A stretch of 43,152 nucleotides of DNA from an uncultured Acholeplasma sp. (GTDB lineage Bacteria > Bacillota_I > Bacilli_A > Acholeplasmatales > Acholeplasmataceae), in contig CALMNM010000019.1 of NCBI GenBank assembly GCA_937868795.1, forward strand, positions 1 to 43,152, in the 5' to 3' direction. The position numbers were made by a program, and so were the translations under genes. The notes under the pieces are model-generated. The model had not been told where the DNA came from. It made no database searches and worked only from the letters and a program-made list of their open reading frames with translations. How positions within the stretch are numbered: position 1 is the stretch's first letter; every line of letters begins with the position of its first letter. Of this stretch, positions 8,529 through 16,463 are shown in pieces.

Positions 8529-9332
8529 ATGATACAGGTTAACGACTTAAGCTTTTCATATACACCTCATGATGAAGCCTTAAGAAAGGTAAGCCTCACA
8601 ATAGAAAAGGGATCATGGGTTTCGATTATCGGTCATAATGGATCGGGAAAATCGACGCTCTCCAAATGTTTAGTTGGCTTATTAGCACCCACGCAGGGTG
8701 AAATTTATATCGATGGTCTGAAACTTGATGAAACGCACCTTCCCGAGATACGAAAAAAGATCGGGATTGTGTTCCAAAATCCAGACAATCAATTTGTCGG
8801 TGTCACGGTGAAACATGACATCGCTTTTGGTCTTGAAAATCAGTGCTTATCGCATGACATCATGAAAGAAAAAGTGATGCATTACGCAAAACTTGTTGGG
8901 ATGGAAAACTTTTTAGATAAAGAACCGCACCAACTTTCTGGTGGTCAGAAACAACGTGTTGCGATTGCTGGTGCACTCGCGATGGAACAAGATATTCTTA
9001 TTCTCGATGAAGCGACATCGATGCTTGATCCAGAAGGTACGAGAGAAATCATTGAATTGATCAAATATTTAAATAAAGAACTGGGGAAAACGATCATCAC
9101 CATCACCCATGATTTATCCTTTGCGGGGATGAGTGATCGTTTAATTGTGTTAAAAGACGGTATGAAGATATTAGAAGGTACACCCAAAGAAGTATTTAAA
9201 GAAGAGGCGTTACTTAAGTCCTCTCATTTGGAACTTCCCTTTGGTCTAGCGCTTTATAATGAACTGTCTCAAGATCCAAAGATTGATCAAACGTTACTGG
9301 AGGCACTATGGGCATTCAATTCAACGATGTAA
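8529..9332 (+). CDS. ecfA1: ECF transporter ATP-binding subunit A1
   Basis: A 267-residue ABC ATPase of the energy-coupling factor type. Walker A is GHNGSGKS (35-42), the Q-loop is VFQNPDNQ (Q83), the signature is LSGGQ (136-140) and Walker B is ILILDE (156-161). With EcfA2 it powers a shared EcfT membrane subunit that serves several substrate-binding S components for vitamins or metals. It is first in an operon with ecfA2 and ecfT; the 25-base overlap with ecfA2 suggests translational coupling. No S component is present in the window, as usual for group II ECF systems. Confidence 0.95.
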   Translation: MIQVNDLSFSYTPHDEALRKVSLTIEKGSWVSIIGHNGSGKSTLSKCLVGLLAPTQGEIYIDGLKLDETHLPEIRKKIGIVFQNPDNQFVGVTVKHDIAFGLENQCLSHDIMKEKVMHYAKLVGMENFLDKEPHQLSGGQKQRVAIAGALAMEQDILILDEATSMLDPEGTREIIELIKYLNKELGKTIITITHDLSFAGMSDRLIVLKDGMKILEGTPKEVFKEEALLKSSHLELPFGLALYNELSQDPKIDQTLLEALWAFNSTM

Positions 9333-10156
9333 GCTTTGCCTATCGTGGCCTACGAGTCAATTATGATGCCATTGGCCATATCCATTTAAAGATTGATGCA
9401 CAAGGTGAGTTCATCGCGATTGTTGGACATACAGGGTCAGGAAAATCGACACTCGTACAACATATGAACGCACTTCTTTTGCCATCGTCTGGCACACTGA
9501 ATGTATTTGGTCAACAACTTCCCCCAAAGAAAAAGGAAAAGATCAACTTCTTACGTCAAAAAGTAGGTCTTGTTTTTCAGTTTCCTGAATACCAACTCTT
9601 TGAAGAAACCATCTTAAAAGATATCATGTTTGGTCCGAAAAACTTCCGTTCAACTGAAGAAGAAGCGAAAGAAAAAGCCATCAAGGCGGCCGAAGTTGTC
9701 GGCATTGATGCCTCATTATTTGAACAGTCTCCCTTCCGTATTTCTGGAGGTCAAATGCGTCGCGTGGCGATTGCGGGTATTTTAGCCATGGAGCCTGAAA
9801 TATTGGTGTTAGATGAACCCACACGTGGACTAGACCCTAAGGGAAGAAATGATCTCATGGCCATGTTTAGAGGTATCCATGAAAAGGAAAATAAGACGAT
9901 CATCATGATCACCCATGACATGGATTTAGTCAGCGAATACGCGAAACGCGTCATCGTTTTAGATCAAGGAAAACTTGTATTTGATGGCACCAAAGAAGAA
10001 CTTTTTGAGCATCCAGAATTTGAGTCTTTTCACCTAGATTTACCCACACCTCTAAAGATTTTAAAACATTTAGAAAAAACAGCAGGGGTTCCTTATAAAC
10101 CTGTCTATGATTACACCTCTTTAGCGACTTACTTAAAGGAGGTGTCCTATGAATAA
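9308..10156 (+). CDS. ecfA2: ECF transporter ATP-binding subunit A2
   Basis: A 282-residue ABC ATPase, partner of EcfA1. Walker A is GHTGSGKS (40-47), the Q-loop is in VFQFPEYQ, the signature is ISGGQ (145-149) and Walker B with the following motif is LVLDEPTRGLDP (166-177). The FQFPEYQLFE stretch is typical of EcfA2. It overlaps ecfA1 by 25 bases and ecfT by 8. It forms the asymmetric ATPase pair on the inner face of the membrane. Confidence 0.95.
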   Translation: MGIQFNDVSFAYRGLRVNYDAIGHIHLKIDAQGEFIAIVGHTGSGKSTLVQHMNALLLPSSGTLNVFGQQLPPKKKEKINFLRQKVGLVFQFPEYQLFEETILKDIMFGPKNFRSTEEEAKEKAIKAAEVVGIDASLFEQSPFRISGGQMRRVAIAGILAMEPEILVLDEPTRGLDPKGRNDLMAMFRGIHEKENKTIIMITHDMDLVSEYAKRVIVLDQGKLVFDGTKEELFEHPEFESFHLDLPTPLKILKHLEKTAGVPYKPVYDYTSLATYLKEVSYE

Positions 10157-11129
10157 TATTACGATTGGTCAATACATTCCTGGGACCTCGTGGTTACACC
10201 GGCTCGACCCAAGAATTAAACTCTTTTCCCTTGTCATTTTACTCGTCGCAACCTTTATTGTCCCAATTTCATCCGACCTTATTCCCGTCTTAACGATGGT
10301 CTTCATTTTAGTGGGTGTGATCACCTTAACTTGGACTTCGGGCATCCCGATGCGCAAGGTGTTTAACGGACTCCGTCCGATCGTCTTTCTTTTGACATTT
10401 ACCTTCTTCATCCAACTCTTTTATGTCAAAACAGGGAACTTACTCACATCCCTTGAATTTCATATCTCTGTCACCAGTTTAATCGCCCTCGTCCTTTTCA
10501 TCATTTTTTATCAGTGGTCTAAGGTCTACGTGAAATTTCGAATTATCTATTTCTTCCTTGCAGTCTTTATGGTGTTTTTCCTGCAGTATTTACTTCCCTA
10601 TATCGGTCTATTTTCCTATCGATTAGACCTATATGATCAAGGGTTACTCAGAGCAGGATTCATCTTTATTCGTATCACCAACGTCATTATCATGACATCA
10701 CTACTCACATTCACAACGATGACCACAGATCTTAACTACGCGATTGAATCGTTATTGAAGCCTTTAAAATGGATAAAAGTTCCTGTCGATGTCATCGCCA
10801 TGATGTTATCGCTCACACTTCGTTATATTCCCACCCTGTTAGGTGAAACCGAAAAGATCATGAAAGCGCAAGCCTCACGTGGTGTGGATTTTAAAGAGAG
10901 TAAGTTTAAGGATAAAGTGATTCAGATCATCTCACTCCTCATCCCTGTGTTTGTGATCTCGTTTAAACGAGCAGAAGACTTGGGCAATGCCATGGAAGTC
11001 AGAGGGTATGTCATCGGAGCGAAACGGACGAAAATTGACCAATTTTCGATTGGTTTTTCAGATGTATTATCTGTTTTAGTCGTCACGATCTTCCTTGTAG
11101 GTGTCATCTTATCCTTGGTGATGTTATGA
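10149..11129 (+). CDS. ecfT: ECF transporter transmembrane subunit T, enlarged
   Basis: This polytopic membrane protein couples the two ATPases to S components. The two coupling motifs are visible near the C-terminal part: QASRGVDF and MEVRGY. At 326 residues it is longer than the usual ~265. The extra length seems to lie near residues 115-165, where additional hydrophobic segments occur (IALVLFIIF, IIYFFLAVFMVFFLQYLL), suggesting one or two added membrane helices. An AAGGAGG Shine-Dalgarno sits inside the 3' end of ecfA2. Its stop overlaps truA by 4 bases, the order seen in Bacillus subtilis. Confidence 0.92.
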   Translation: MNNITIGQYIPGTSWLHRLDPRIKLFSLVILLVATFIVPISSDLIPVLTMVFILVGVITLTWTSGIPMRKVFNGLRPIVFLLTFTFFIQLFYVKTGNLLTSLEFHISVTSLIALVLFIIFYQWSKVYVKFRIIYFFLAVFMVFFLQYLLPYIGLFSYRLDLYDQGLLRAGFIFIRITNVIIMTSLLTFTTMTTDLNYAIESLLKPLKWIKVPVDVIAMMLSLTLRYIPTLLGETEKIMKAQASRGVDFKESKFKDKVIQIISLLIPVFVISFKRAEDLGNAMEVRGYVIGAKRTKIDQFSIGFSDVLSVLVVTIFLVGVILSLVML

Positions 11130-11851
11130 GATATAAAGCAGTGGTGAGTTATGATGGCACACAGTTTGATGGGTGGCAAGCGCAAACCAATGGCGTGGGT
11201 ATCCAATCCATCATTGAACGTGCAATGCGTCTGATGACTCAACAAGAGATCAAAATTCATAGTGCAGGTCGTACCGATAAAGGCGTGCATGCCATCGGTC
11301 AAGTCTTTCATTTTGATACCGACATTGATTTGGATAGCGAAACTTGGGTTCGGGGAATCAATGACCGGATGCCGCATGATATTAGAATGAAACGTGTCAC
11401 TAAAGTGAAATCAGACTTTCATGCCCGACATTCGGCAAAATCCAAAGTCTATAAATACATCTTAGCGAAGAAACCATCTTCACCCTTCACGAAGAGTTTT
11501 GAGGTTTACATTAGAAATCTTGATATTGAACCGATGAAAGAAGCACTACCCTATTTTGAAGGAACCCATGATTTCAAAGGATTTTGTCAAAAAGTTCCTG
11601 GGAAACCAACGATGAAAACCATCTACTCAGCGACGTTTAAAGAAACAAAGAAGCATTATATCTTCACCTTTCATGGCAATTCATTTTTAAAGTATATGGT
11701 GCGCTCGATGATGGGAACCCTCATTCAGATTGGACTTCATCGAAAAGATCCATCCATCGTTAAAGAGATTTTAGACACACAAGAAAGACATCTTGCAGGC
11801 AAAACCGCAGAAGCACGCGGCCTATTCCTCGTTAAAATAAATTACAGATAA
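11126..11851 (+). CDS. truA: tRNA pseudouridine(38-40) synthase
   Basis: A 241-residue TruA, which isomerises uridines 38-40 in the anticodon arm of tRNAs. The catalytic aspartate is D51 in SAGRTDKGVHA. Further family signatures are WQAQTNG near residue 20, HARHSAKSKVYKY and the C-terminal FLKYMVRSMMGTL. The start overlaps the ecfT stop by 4 bases (ATGA). It follows ecfT as in Bacilli, but rplM-rpsI, which usually come next, are about 15 kb away here. Confidence 0.96.
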   Translation: MRYKAVVSYDGTQFDGWQAQTNGVGIQSIIERAMRLMTQQEIKIHSAGRTDKGVHAIGQVFHFDTDIDLDSETWVRGINDRMPHDIRMKRVTKVKSDFHARHSAKSKVYKYILAKKPSSPFTKSFEVYIRNLDIEPMKEALPYFEGTHDFKGFCQKVPGKPTMKTIYSATFKETKKHYIFTFHGNSFLKYMVRSMMGTLIQIGLHRKDPSIVKEILDTQERHLAGKTAEARGLFLVKINYR

Positions 11852-11860
11852 TGATATAAT
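11832..11860 (+). promoter_or_regulatory. Internal promoter for tmk, inside the truA 3' end
   Basis: TTAAAA (11832-11837), 17-base spacer, TATAAT (11855-11860) extended by TG at 11852-11853. AAGGAG (11867-11872) is the RBS. Confidence 0.65.
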
Positions 11861-11880
11861 AAAGCCAAGGAGTGATCCCT

Positions 11881-12483
11881 ATGTTTATTACTTTTGAAGG
11901 TGGCGAAGGCACCGGTAAAACGACGCTCATCAAAGACATCCAACGACGATTAAATGATCGTTTTTCTGTCGTGACCACAAGGGAACCCGGAGGTTCACTC
12001 ATCACCGAAGCGATTCGTGATATCATTTTAAATCCCAAATACTTAGGGGTAACGCCATATACCGAAGCTTTATTATTAGCAGCCTCTAGAGCACAACATT
12101 TAGATGAAGTGATTTTACCTGCACTCAAAGATGGGAAAATTGTCTTATGTGACCGCTTCATCGATTCATCCTTAGCCTATCAAGCCTATGCGAGAGATTT
12201 AGGGTTTGACTTTGTTCTTGCGATCAATCGCTATGCGGTTGAAAACATGCCAAACTTGACGTTTTATATTGATTTAGACCCCAAAATAGGACTCTCAAGA
12301 ATTGCCCATCGTGACAAATATGATCGCTTAGACCAAGAAGCAAATAACTTTCATGATAAGGTGCGAGAAGGTTATTTAAAAGTGGCATCTATGTATCCAG
12401 ATCGCATTATCACCATCGATGGAGCACAAACCATCCAAGCGATTGAAGATCAGATTCTTAATGAGATTCTTACCCGCCTATGA
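11881..12483 (+). CDS. tmk: Thymidylate kinase
   Basis: A 200-residue dTMP kinase that makes dTDP for DNA synthesis. The P-loop GGEGTGKT is at residues 7-14, the DR(Y/F) motif is in LCDRFIDSSLAYQ and the TREPGGS substrate loop is intact. I place the start at ATG 11881 rather than the upstream GTG 11872, because AAGGAG (11867-11872) overlaps that GTG and gives ideal spacing to the ATG. holB starts 4 bases before its stop. The tmk-holB-ricT order is standard in Firmicutes. Confidence 0.96.
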   Translation: MFITFEGGEGTGKTTLIKDIQRRLNDRFSVVTTREPGGSLITEAIRDIILNPKYLGVTPYTEALLLAASRAQHLDEVILPALKDGKIVLCDRFIDSSLAYQAYARDLGFDFVLAINRYAVENMPNLTFYIDLDPKIGLSRIAHRDKYDRLDQEANNFHDKVREGYLKVASMYPDRIITIDGAQTIQAIEDQILNEILTRL

Positions 12484-13424
12484 AGCGCGCTTACCATTTT
12501 TTCAAACAAACGATCCAAAAAAATCGTTTGGCACATCTTTATCTCATCGTGGGACCCAAAGGTTCTGGAAAAGCTCAACTCGTCGATGATGTGGCGTATT
12601 TGATTTTGAATCAAGGACGTCCTGAATCTCCTCATTTAAAATTACAGATCAAAGAACGTAAATTACAAAACTTGATCGTGATTGAGCCTGAAGGTTTATC
12701 GATTAAAAAAGAACAGATCATCGCTCTTCAATCGGAGTTTTCCAAAACGGCACTCGTTAGTGGTCCGCGCATCTATGTCATCAAAGGCATTGAAAAAATC
12801 AGTCCAGCAGCGGCCAACTCTTTATTAAAATTTATGGAAGAACCAGCAAGCACAAACGTCTTTGGGTTCCTACTATCTGAAGATAAAGATTCTGTGCTGC
12901 GTACGATTCAATCCCGTTCTCAAATCATCACGTTAAAAAGCATGGACGAAGATGATTTGGAACAAGAACTTCTTAAGTTAGGTGTCGATGAAAAAGTCGC
13001 GACACTCGCTCCCTATTTAACCAAGAATATTGAAGAAGCCACACTCTTAGCGGAGAATCCTAATTTCATCGAGTTGATTAACTTAATTGAAGACATGGTG
13101 ACGTTATGGGATAAGAAAGAGATTACCTTCCCCATTCATTTTGCTGGAAGAACCGGATTTCTTTTGCAAGATCGTGAATTCTTTATGGATTTCTTGGAAC
13201 TTGTACTTCTTTATTTCTTAGACCTTGTTCATTACCGTGCACATCAACCCATTACTTACAAGTTTTTAAGAGAATATATTCAAGTTCAATCAGACCGTAT
13301 GCAAGTCAAAGAAGTCAATGACTTAATCGAAACCATACAATCCGTTTTACATCAACAATCGTATAACATTAACCTAGATTTAGCACTAGACCATCTGTTT
13401 TACACACTAGAAAAGAAGAGGTGA
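12480..13424 (+). CDS. holB: DNA polymerase III delta-prime subunit
   Basis: A 314-residue clamp-loader subunit. The AAA+ fold is indicated by GPKGSGKA near residue 22 and the conserved ISPAAANSLLKFMEEP segment around residues 110-125, followed by a sensor-like SRSQII. The Walker A ends in Ala instead of Thr/Ser, so ATP hydrolysis is unlikely, in line with delta-prime subunits that act structurally. No cysteine zinc module is visible. It overlaps tmk by 4 bases and ends in TGA, evidence for the standard code. The C-terminal half is less conserved. Confidence 0.9.
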   Translation: MKRAYHFFKQTIQKNRLAHLYLIVGPKGSGKAQLVDDVAYLILNQGRPESPHLKLQIKERKLQNLIVIEPEGLSIKKEQIIALQSEFSKTALVSGPRIYVIKGIEKISPAAANSLLKFMEEPASTNVFGFLLSEDKDSVLRTIQSRSQIITLKSMDEDDLEQELLKLGVDEKVATLAPYLTKNIEEATLLAENPNFIELINLIEDMVTLWDKKEITFPIHFAGRTGFLLQDREFFMDFLELVLLYFLDLVHYRAHQPITYKFLREYIQVQSDRMQVKEVNDLIETIQSVLHQQSYNINLDLALDHLFYTLEKKR

Positions 13425-13428
13425 GGTC

Positions 13429-14223
13429 ATGAAGGTTGCGTTAGTTCAATTTAAAGAAGCAGGCAAAAAATACTACTTCTCGTATGAAGGCATCCAAATC
13501 GCAGAAAATGACCTTGTGGTTGTTGAAACATCACGAGGGATTGAAATAGGAAAAGTTTATTTATTTAAAGACGTTCAAGAGACGGATTTAACGGCTGAAT
13601 TAAAGCCCATTTTGCGTAAAGCAACAGAAAATGATATTCAAGATGATGCATTTAATCAAACGCTTGAACCCGCCATTGTCGATAAAGCAAAAGTGCTTGC
13701 CAAACAAAATGAGTTAGACATCAAAGTTTTAGGGGCTGAATACACGTTAGATCGCAAACGGCTATTAATCTACTTTGAAGCAGAAGCACGCGTCGACTTT
13801 AGAAATCTTGTTAGAGATTTATCCGAAGTCTACCATACACGCATTGAACTCAGACAAATTGGGCCTAGAGATGCCGCAAAAATGATTGGTGGCATCGGTC
13901 CTTGTGGTCTCATTTTATGCTGCAACACCTTTATTGGTGAGTTTGACACGGTTTCCATCAAAATGGCGAAAAATCAAAATATCGCGCTCAATCCGCAAAA
14001 GATTAGTGGGATTTGTGGCAAACTTCTCTGTTGTATCAAATACGAAGATGACGTGTATACCGAACTAAAGACGACGATGCCTGACCTAAAAGAACGTGTC
14101 ACGACACCTAAAGGTTCAGCAACCGTGGTTGAACTGAACATTATCGGCCAAAAAGTGAAAGTCTCGTATCCTGAAAATGGTGGCTATGAATGGCTACATC
14201 TCAAGGATGTCCAGAGAGGATAA
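13429..14223 (+). CDS. ricT: RicT/YaaT, PSP1-domain regulatory protein
   Basis: This 264-residue PSP1-family protein carries the conserved cysteines C159, C164/C165 (PCGLILCC) and C196, C201/C202 (CGKLLCCIKYE). In B. subtilis RicT works with RicA and RicF in an iron-sulfur complex that affects RNA maturation and developmental regulators. No ricA or ricF is in this window, so the full complex cannot be claimed. GAGGTGAGG lies just upstream of ATG 13429. Position directly after holB is as in Bacilli. Confidence 0.93.
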   Translation: MKVALVQFKEAGKKYYFSYEGIQIAENDLVVVETSRGIEIGKVYLFKDVQETDLTAELKPILRKATENDIQDDAFNQTLEPAIVDKAKVLAKQNELDIKVLGAEYTLDRKRLLIYFEAEARVDFRNLVRDLSEVYHTRIELRQIGPRDAAKMIGGIGPCGLILCCNTFIGEFDTVSIKMAKNQNIALNPQKISGICGKLLCCIKYEDDVYTELKTTMPDLKERVTTPKGSATVVELNIIGQKVKVSYPENGGYEWLHLKDVQRG

Positions 14224-14224
14224 C

Positions 14225-14926
14225 ATGCTACGCACACTGCTTGGAACCGATCTTTGGATCGAACAAAACTCGCGTCAAGCATTCAATCTTGATACGATCT
14301 TATTACAACATTTTACCCACATTCCTGTCAAAGCGAAAACAATTCTTGATGTAGGTACCGGGGTAGGACCTTTGATGCTTTATTTATCAAAGAAAACGAA
14401 AGCTAAGATTATCGGCATTGAAATTCAAGAATCTCGTTATCTTCAAGCGTTAAAGAATATCCAATTAAATCATCTTGAGCATCAATTATCGTGTCTTCAT
14501 CAGGATATTAAAACATGTATGTTGAAAGATGTCGATATGATCGTGACCAATCCTCCTTTCTTTAAAACGTCAGAAACATCAAATAAGAGTGAGGATGAAG
14601 AAGATTTGATTGCACGACACGAGGTCACACTCACGCTTGAAGAACTGATTCAATCATCGTCAAGAATTCTCAAATTTGGTGGTTATTTGACGATGATTCA
14701 TCGACCCGACCGCTTCGCTGAAATGGTCGATCTTCTCAATCGCTATGATTTTTCAGTCAAACGCATTCGCATGGTTCACCCCTATCTTAATCATCCCGCA
14801 AACCATCTTTTAATCGAAGCGATGAAAAATGGGAACCCTGGGATGAAGGTTGAACCACCGTTGATCCTATACGTGGATAAACATATTTTGACCAAAGACA
14901 TGGTCGATATTTATGGAGGTCGTTAA
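14225..14926 (+). CDS. trmN6: tRNA1(Val) (adenine37-N6)-methyltransferase-like
   Basis: A 233-residue SAM-dependent methyltransferase of the TrmN6/YabB family. Motif I is DVGTGVG (about 43-49) and the amino-methylating catalytic motif is NPPFF (about 109-113). It probably N6-methylates an adenine in a tRNA or another nucleic acid. The open frame extends upstream into ricT, but AGAGGA (14215-14220) and the ATG at 14225, directly after the ricT stop, mark the real start. Location between ricT and rsmI matches yabB of B. subtilis. Confidence 0.92.
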   Translation: MLRTLLGTDLWIEQNSRQAFNLDTILLQHFTHIPVKAKTILDVGTGVGPLMLYLSKKTKAKIIGIEIQESRYLQALKNIQLNHLEHQLSCLHQDIKTCMLKDVDMIVTNPPFFKTSETSNKSEDEEDLIARHEVTLTLEELIQSSSRILKFGGYLTMIHRPDRFAEMVDLLNRYDFSVKRIRMVHPYLNHPANHLLIEAMKNGNPGMKVEPPLILYVDKHILTKDMVDIYGGR

Positions 14927-14927
14927 C

Positions 14928-15338
14928 ATGCTATTATCCTTACTCACCAGAAAAGATAAGCTTAAATTTCTTGATCTTGCCATGCATATGGTCTCGATTG
15001 ATGGTGAACCCACAGAACTCGAACAGCGCTTGCTCAATATCATGCTTGCTGAGGTAGGCGATGGCATCGTCAAAGAGTATCAATTTGCTTTATCCAAAGA
15101 TATGGATGAAACGATGAAGTACTTTGAGGAAAGCAATCCAACCGTCAAGAACATCATCTATTTAAACTTGGTAAAAGTGGCGATGAGCGATGAGTTTTAT
15201 AACACCACTGAACATTTCTTCTTGGAATCGATACGCAATAAATTCGGGATTTCAGAAACGAAGAAACAACAACTCATGAGACTCGTTTATCAAGAACGTG
15301 ATTTGCGCGAACGCGCAAAACGCGTGGTGTCGCATTAA
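14928..15338 (+). CDS. Uncharacterised helical protein, possibly TerB-like
   Basis: A 136-residue, mostly helical cytoplasmic protein. The N-terminal pattern HMVSIDGEPTELEQRLLN resembles the acidic helix-turn of TerB-like domains, but the match is weak and no function is claimed. The perfect GGAGGT (14915-14920) sits inside the 3' end of trmN6 and fixes the start at ATG 14928, one base after that stop. rsmI starts one base after its own stop, so it is embedded in the operon. In B. subtilis this slot holds yazA (a GIY-YIG protein), which this is not. Confidence 0.75.
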   Translation: MLLSLLTRKDKLKFLDLAMHMVSIDGEPTELEQRLLNIMLAEVGDGIVKEYQFALSKDMDETMKYFEESNPTVKNIIYLNLVKVAMSDEFYNTTEHFFLESIRNKFGISETKKQQLMRLVYQERDLRERAKRVVSH

Positions 15339-15339
15339 T

Positions 15340-16185
15340 ATGCAAAAAAGTTTTCAGGAAATCAAACCCACACTGTATGTTGTCTCTACACCGATTGGCA
15401 ATTTAAAGGATATGACATATCGTGCGGTTGACATTTTGAAAGAAGTGGATTTGATCTTGGCAGAAGATACAAGAACCTCAGGGGTTCTTCTTGCGTATCA
15501 TCAAATCAAAAAGCCACTCCTCAGTTATCATGAGTTCAATAAAACAGATAAAGAAGATCAGATTATCGGTTATCTTAAAGAGAAAAAGAATATAGCACTC
15601 ATCAGTGATGCAGGGACGCCAGGGATTAATGATCCCGGGTATGAAATCATCAAACGAGTGATTGAAGAGGGTTTTCATGTCGTCTCGATTCCTGGTGCGA
15701 GTGCGATGCTTGCTGCACTTGTGACTTCAGGGCTCATCATTCAACCCTTTACGTTCATTGGCTTTCTTCCCCGAAAGATCAGCGATCAAAAAGCGGTTCT
15801 TGAAAACTATAAAGGACGTATGGAAACACTCGTCATTTATGAAGCACCTTCACGTGTTTCAAAAACCCTTGAAGTTATCATGCATGTTTTAGGCGATCGA
15901 AAACTCTCCATTCACCGGGAAATGACCAAAGCGTTTGAAACCATTATCCGTACGACACTTGGTGAAGCATTAACCATGGAGATGAATCCCAAGGGAGAGT
16001 ATGTTCTCATCATTGAAGGATTGAAAGAAAATCAACAACCCCTCCTTGATGTGGTCGAACATTATGAAGAGCTCATCAAAGCTGGTTATCCCAGCAAAGA
16101 AGCGATGAAAATTGTGGGTGAAGCCCATCAACTTTCCAAAAACGATGTCTATAAGCGTGTAAAAATTGAAAGAAAAATCACTTGA
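15340..16185 (+). CDS. rsmI: 16S rRNA (cytidine1402-2'-O)-methyltransferase
   Basis: A 281-residue RsmI of the tetrapyrrole-methylase fold. Typical segments are LYVVSTPIGNLKDMTYRA, LAEDTRTS, LISDAGTPGINDPG and IPGASAMLAAL. It methylates the ribose of C1402 in the decoding centre. I start it at ATG 15340, one base after the preceding stop; an upstream GTG at 15298 has no good Shine-Dalgarno. It ends in TGA at 16183-16185, where the -35 box of the metG leader overlaps the stop. Confidence 0.95.
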   Translation: MQKSFQEIKPTLYVVSTPIGNLKDMTYRAVDILKEVDLILAEDTRTSGVLLAYHQIKKPLLSYHEFNKTDKEDQIIGYLKEKKNIALISDAGTPGINDPGYEIIKRVIEEGFHVVSIPGASAMLAALVTSGLIIQPFTFIGFLPRKISDQKAVLENYKGRMETLVIYEAPSRVSKTLEVIMHVLGDRKLSIHREMTKAFETIIRTTLGEALTMEMNPKGEYVLIIEGLKENQQPLLDVVEHYEELIKAGYPSKEAMKIVGEAHQLSKNDVYKRVKIERKIT

Positions 16186-16209
16186 TTTTTTAATGTGTTA
16201 TACTATAAT
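16182..16209 (+). promoter_or_regulatory. Promoter of the metG T-box leader
   Basis: TTGATT (16182-16187), 16-base spacer, TATAAT (16204-16209). The -35 overlaps the rsmI stop codon. Confidence 0.75.
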
Positions 16210-16216
16210 AGATATG

Positions 16217-16440
16217 TACATAGGCAATGAGAAAAAGAGTAGTCTTTTGGCGGCAATCAGAGAGATCACGACAGGTGCAAGTGATCCAGAGCAGAAGATG
16301 AAGATGATTTTCGAGCCTTTTGGTCGATACGTAGACCAAAACGTTTTCCGCGTTAAGGATTAAAGTGCTGGAGCAATCCAGAACTAAGGTGGTACCGCGA
16401 CTATTCGTCGTCCTTAGATGTCATTTAAGGACGGCGTTAT
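16217..16440 (+). promoter_or_regulatory. T-box riboswitch controlling metG (tRNA-Met sensing)
   Basis: The T-box sequence AAGGTGGTACCGCG is at 16386-16399. In it UGGU can pair with an uncharged ACCA 3' end. Stem I shows AGAGTA (16236-16241), a GATCAC/GTGATC apical stem around the distal GGTGCAA loop, and a 3' GATGA kink-turn partner at 16303-16307. The codon in the specifier position is ATG (16298-16300), so tRNA-Met is the expected ligand. The terminator pairs GTCGTCCTTA (16407-16416) with TAAGGACGGC (16426-16435). Uncharged tRNA-Met should stabilise the antiterminator and switch on metG. Confidence 0.93.
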
Positions 16441-16463
16441 TTGTTTATTAAGGAGGCATAATT

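Noticed and set aside
10922-11377. 151-residue minus-strand frame over ecfT and truA
   Set aside because: Both plus-strand genes are certain; no family match and no start signals.
16166-16363. 65-residue open frame between rsmI and metG
   Set aside because: It lies over the metG promoter and T-box stem I and has no RBS; the RNA element explains the sequence.
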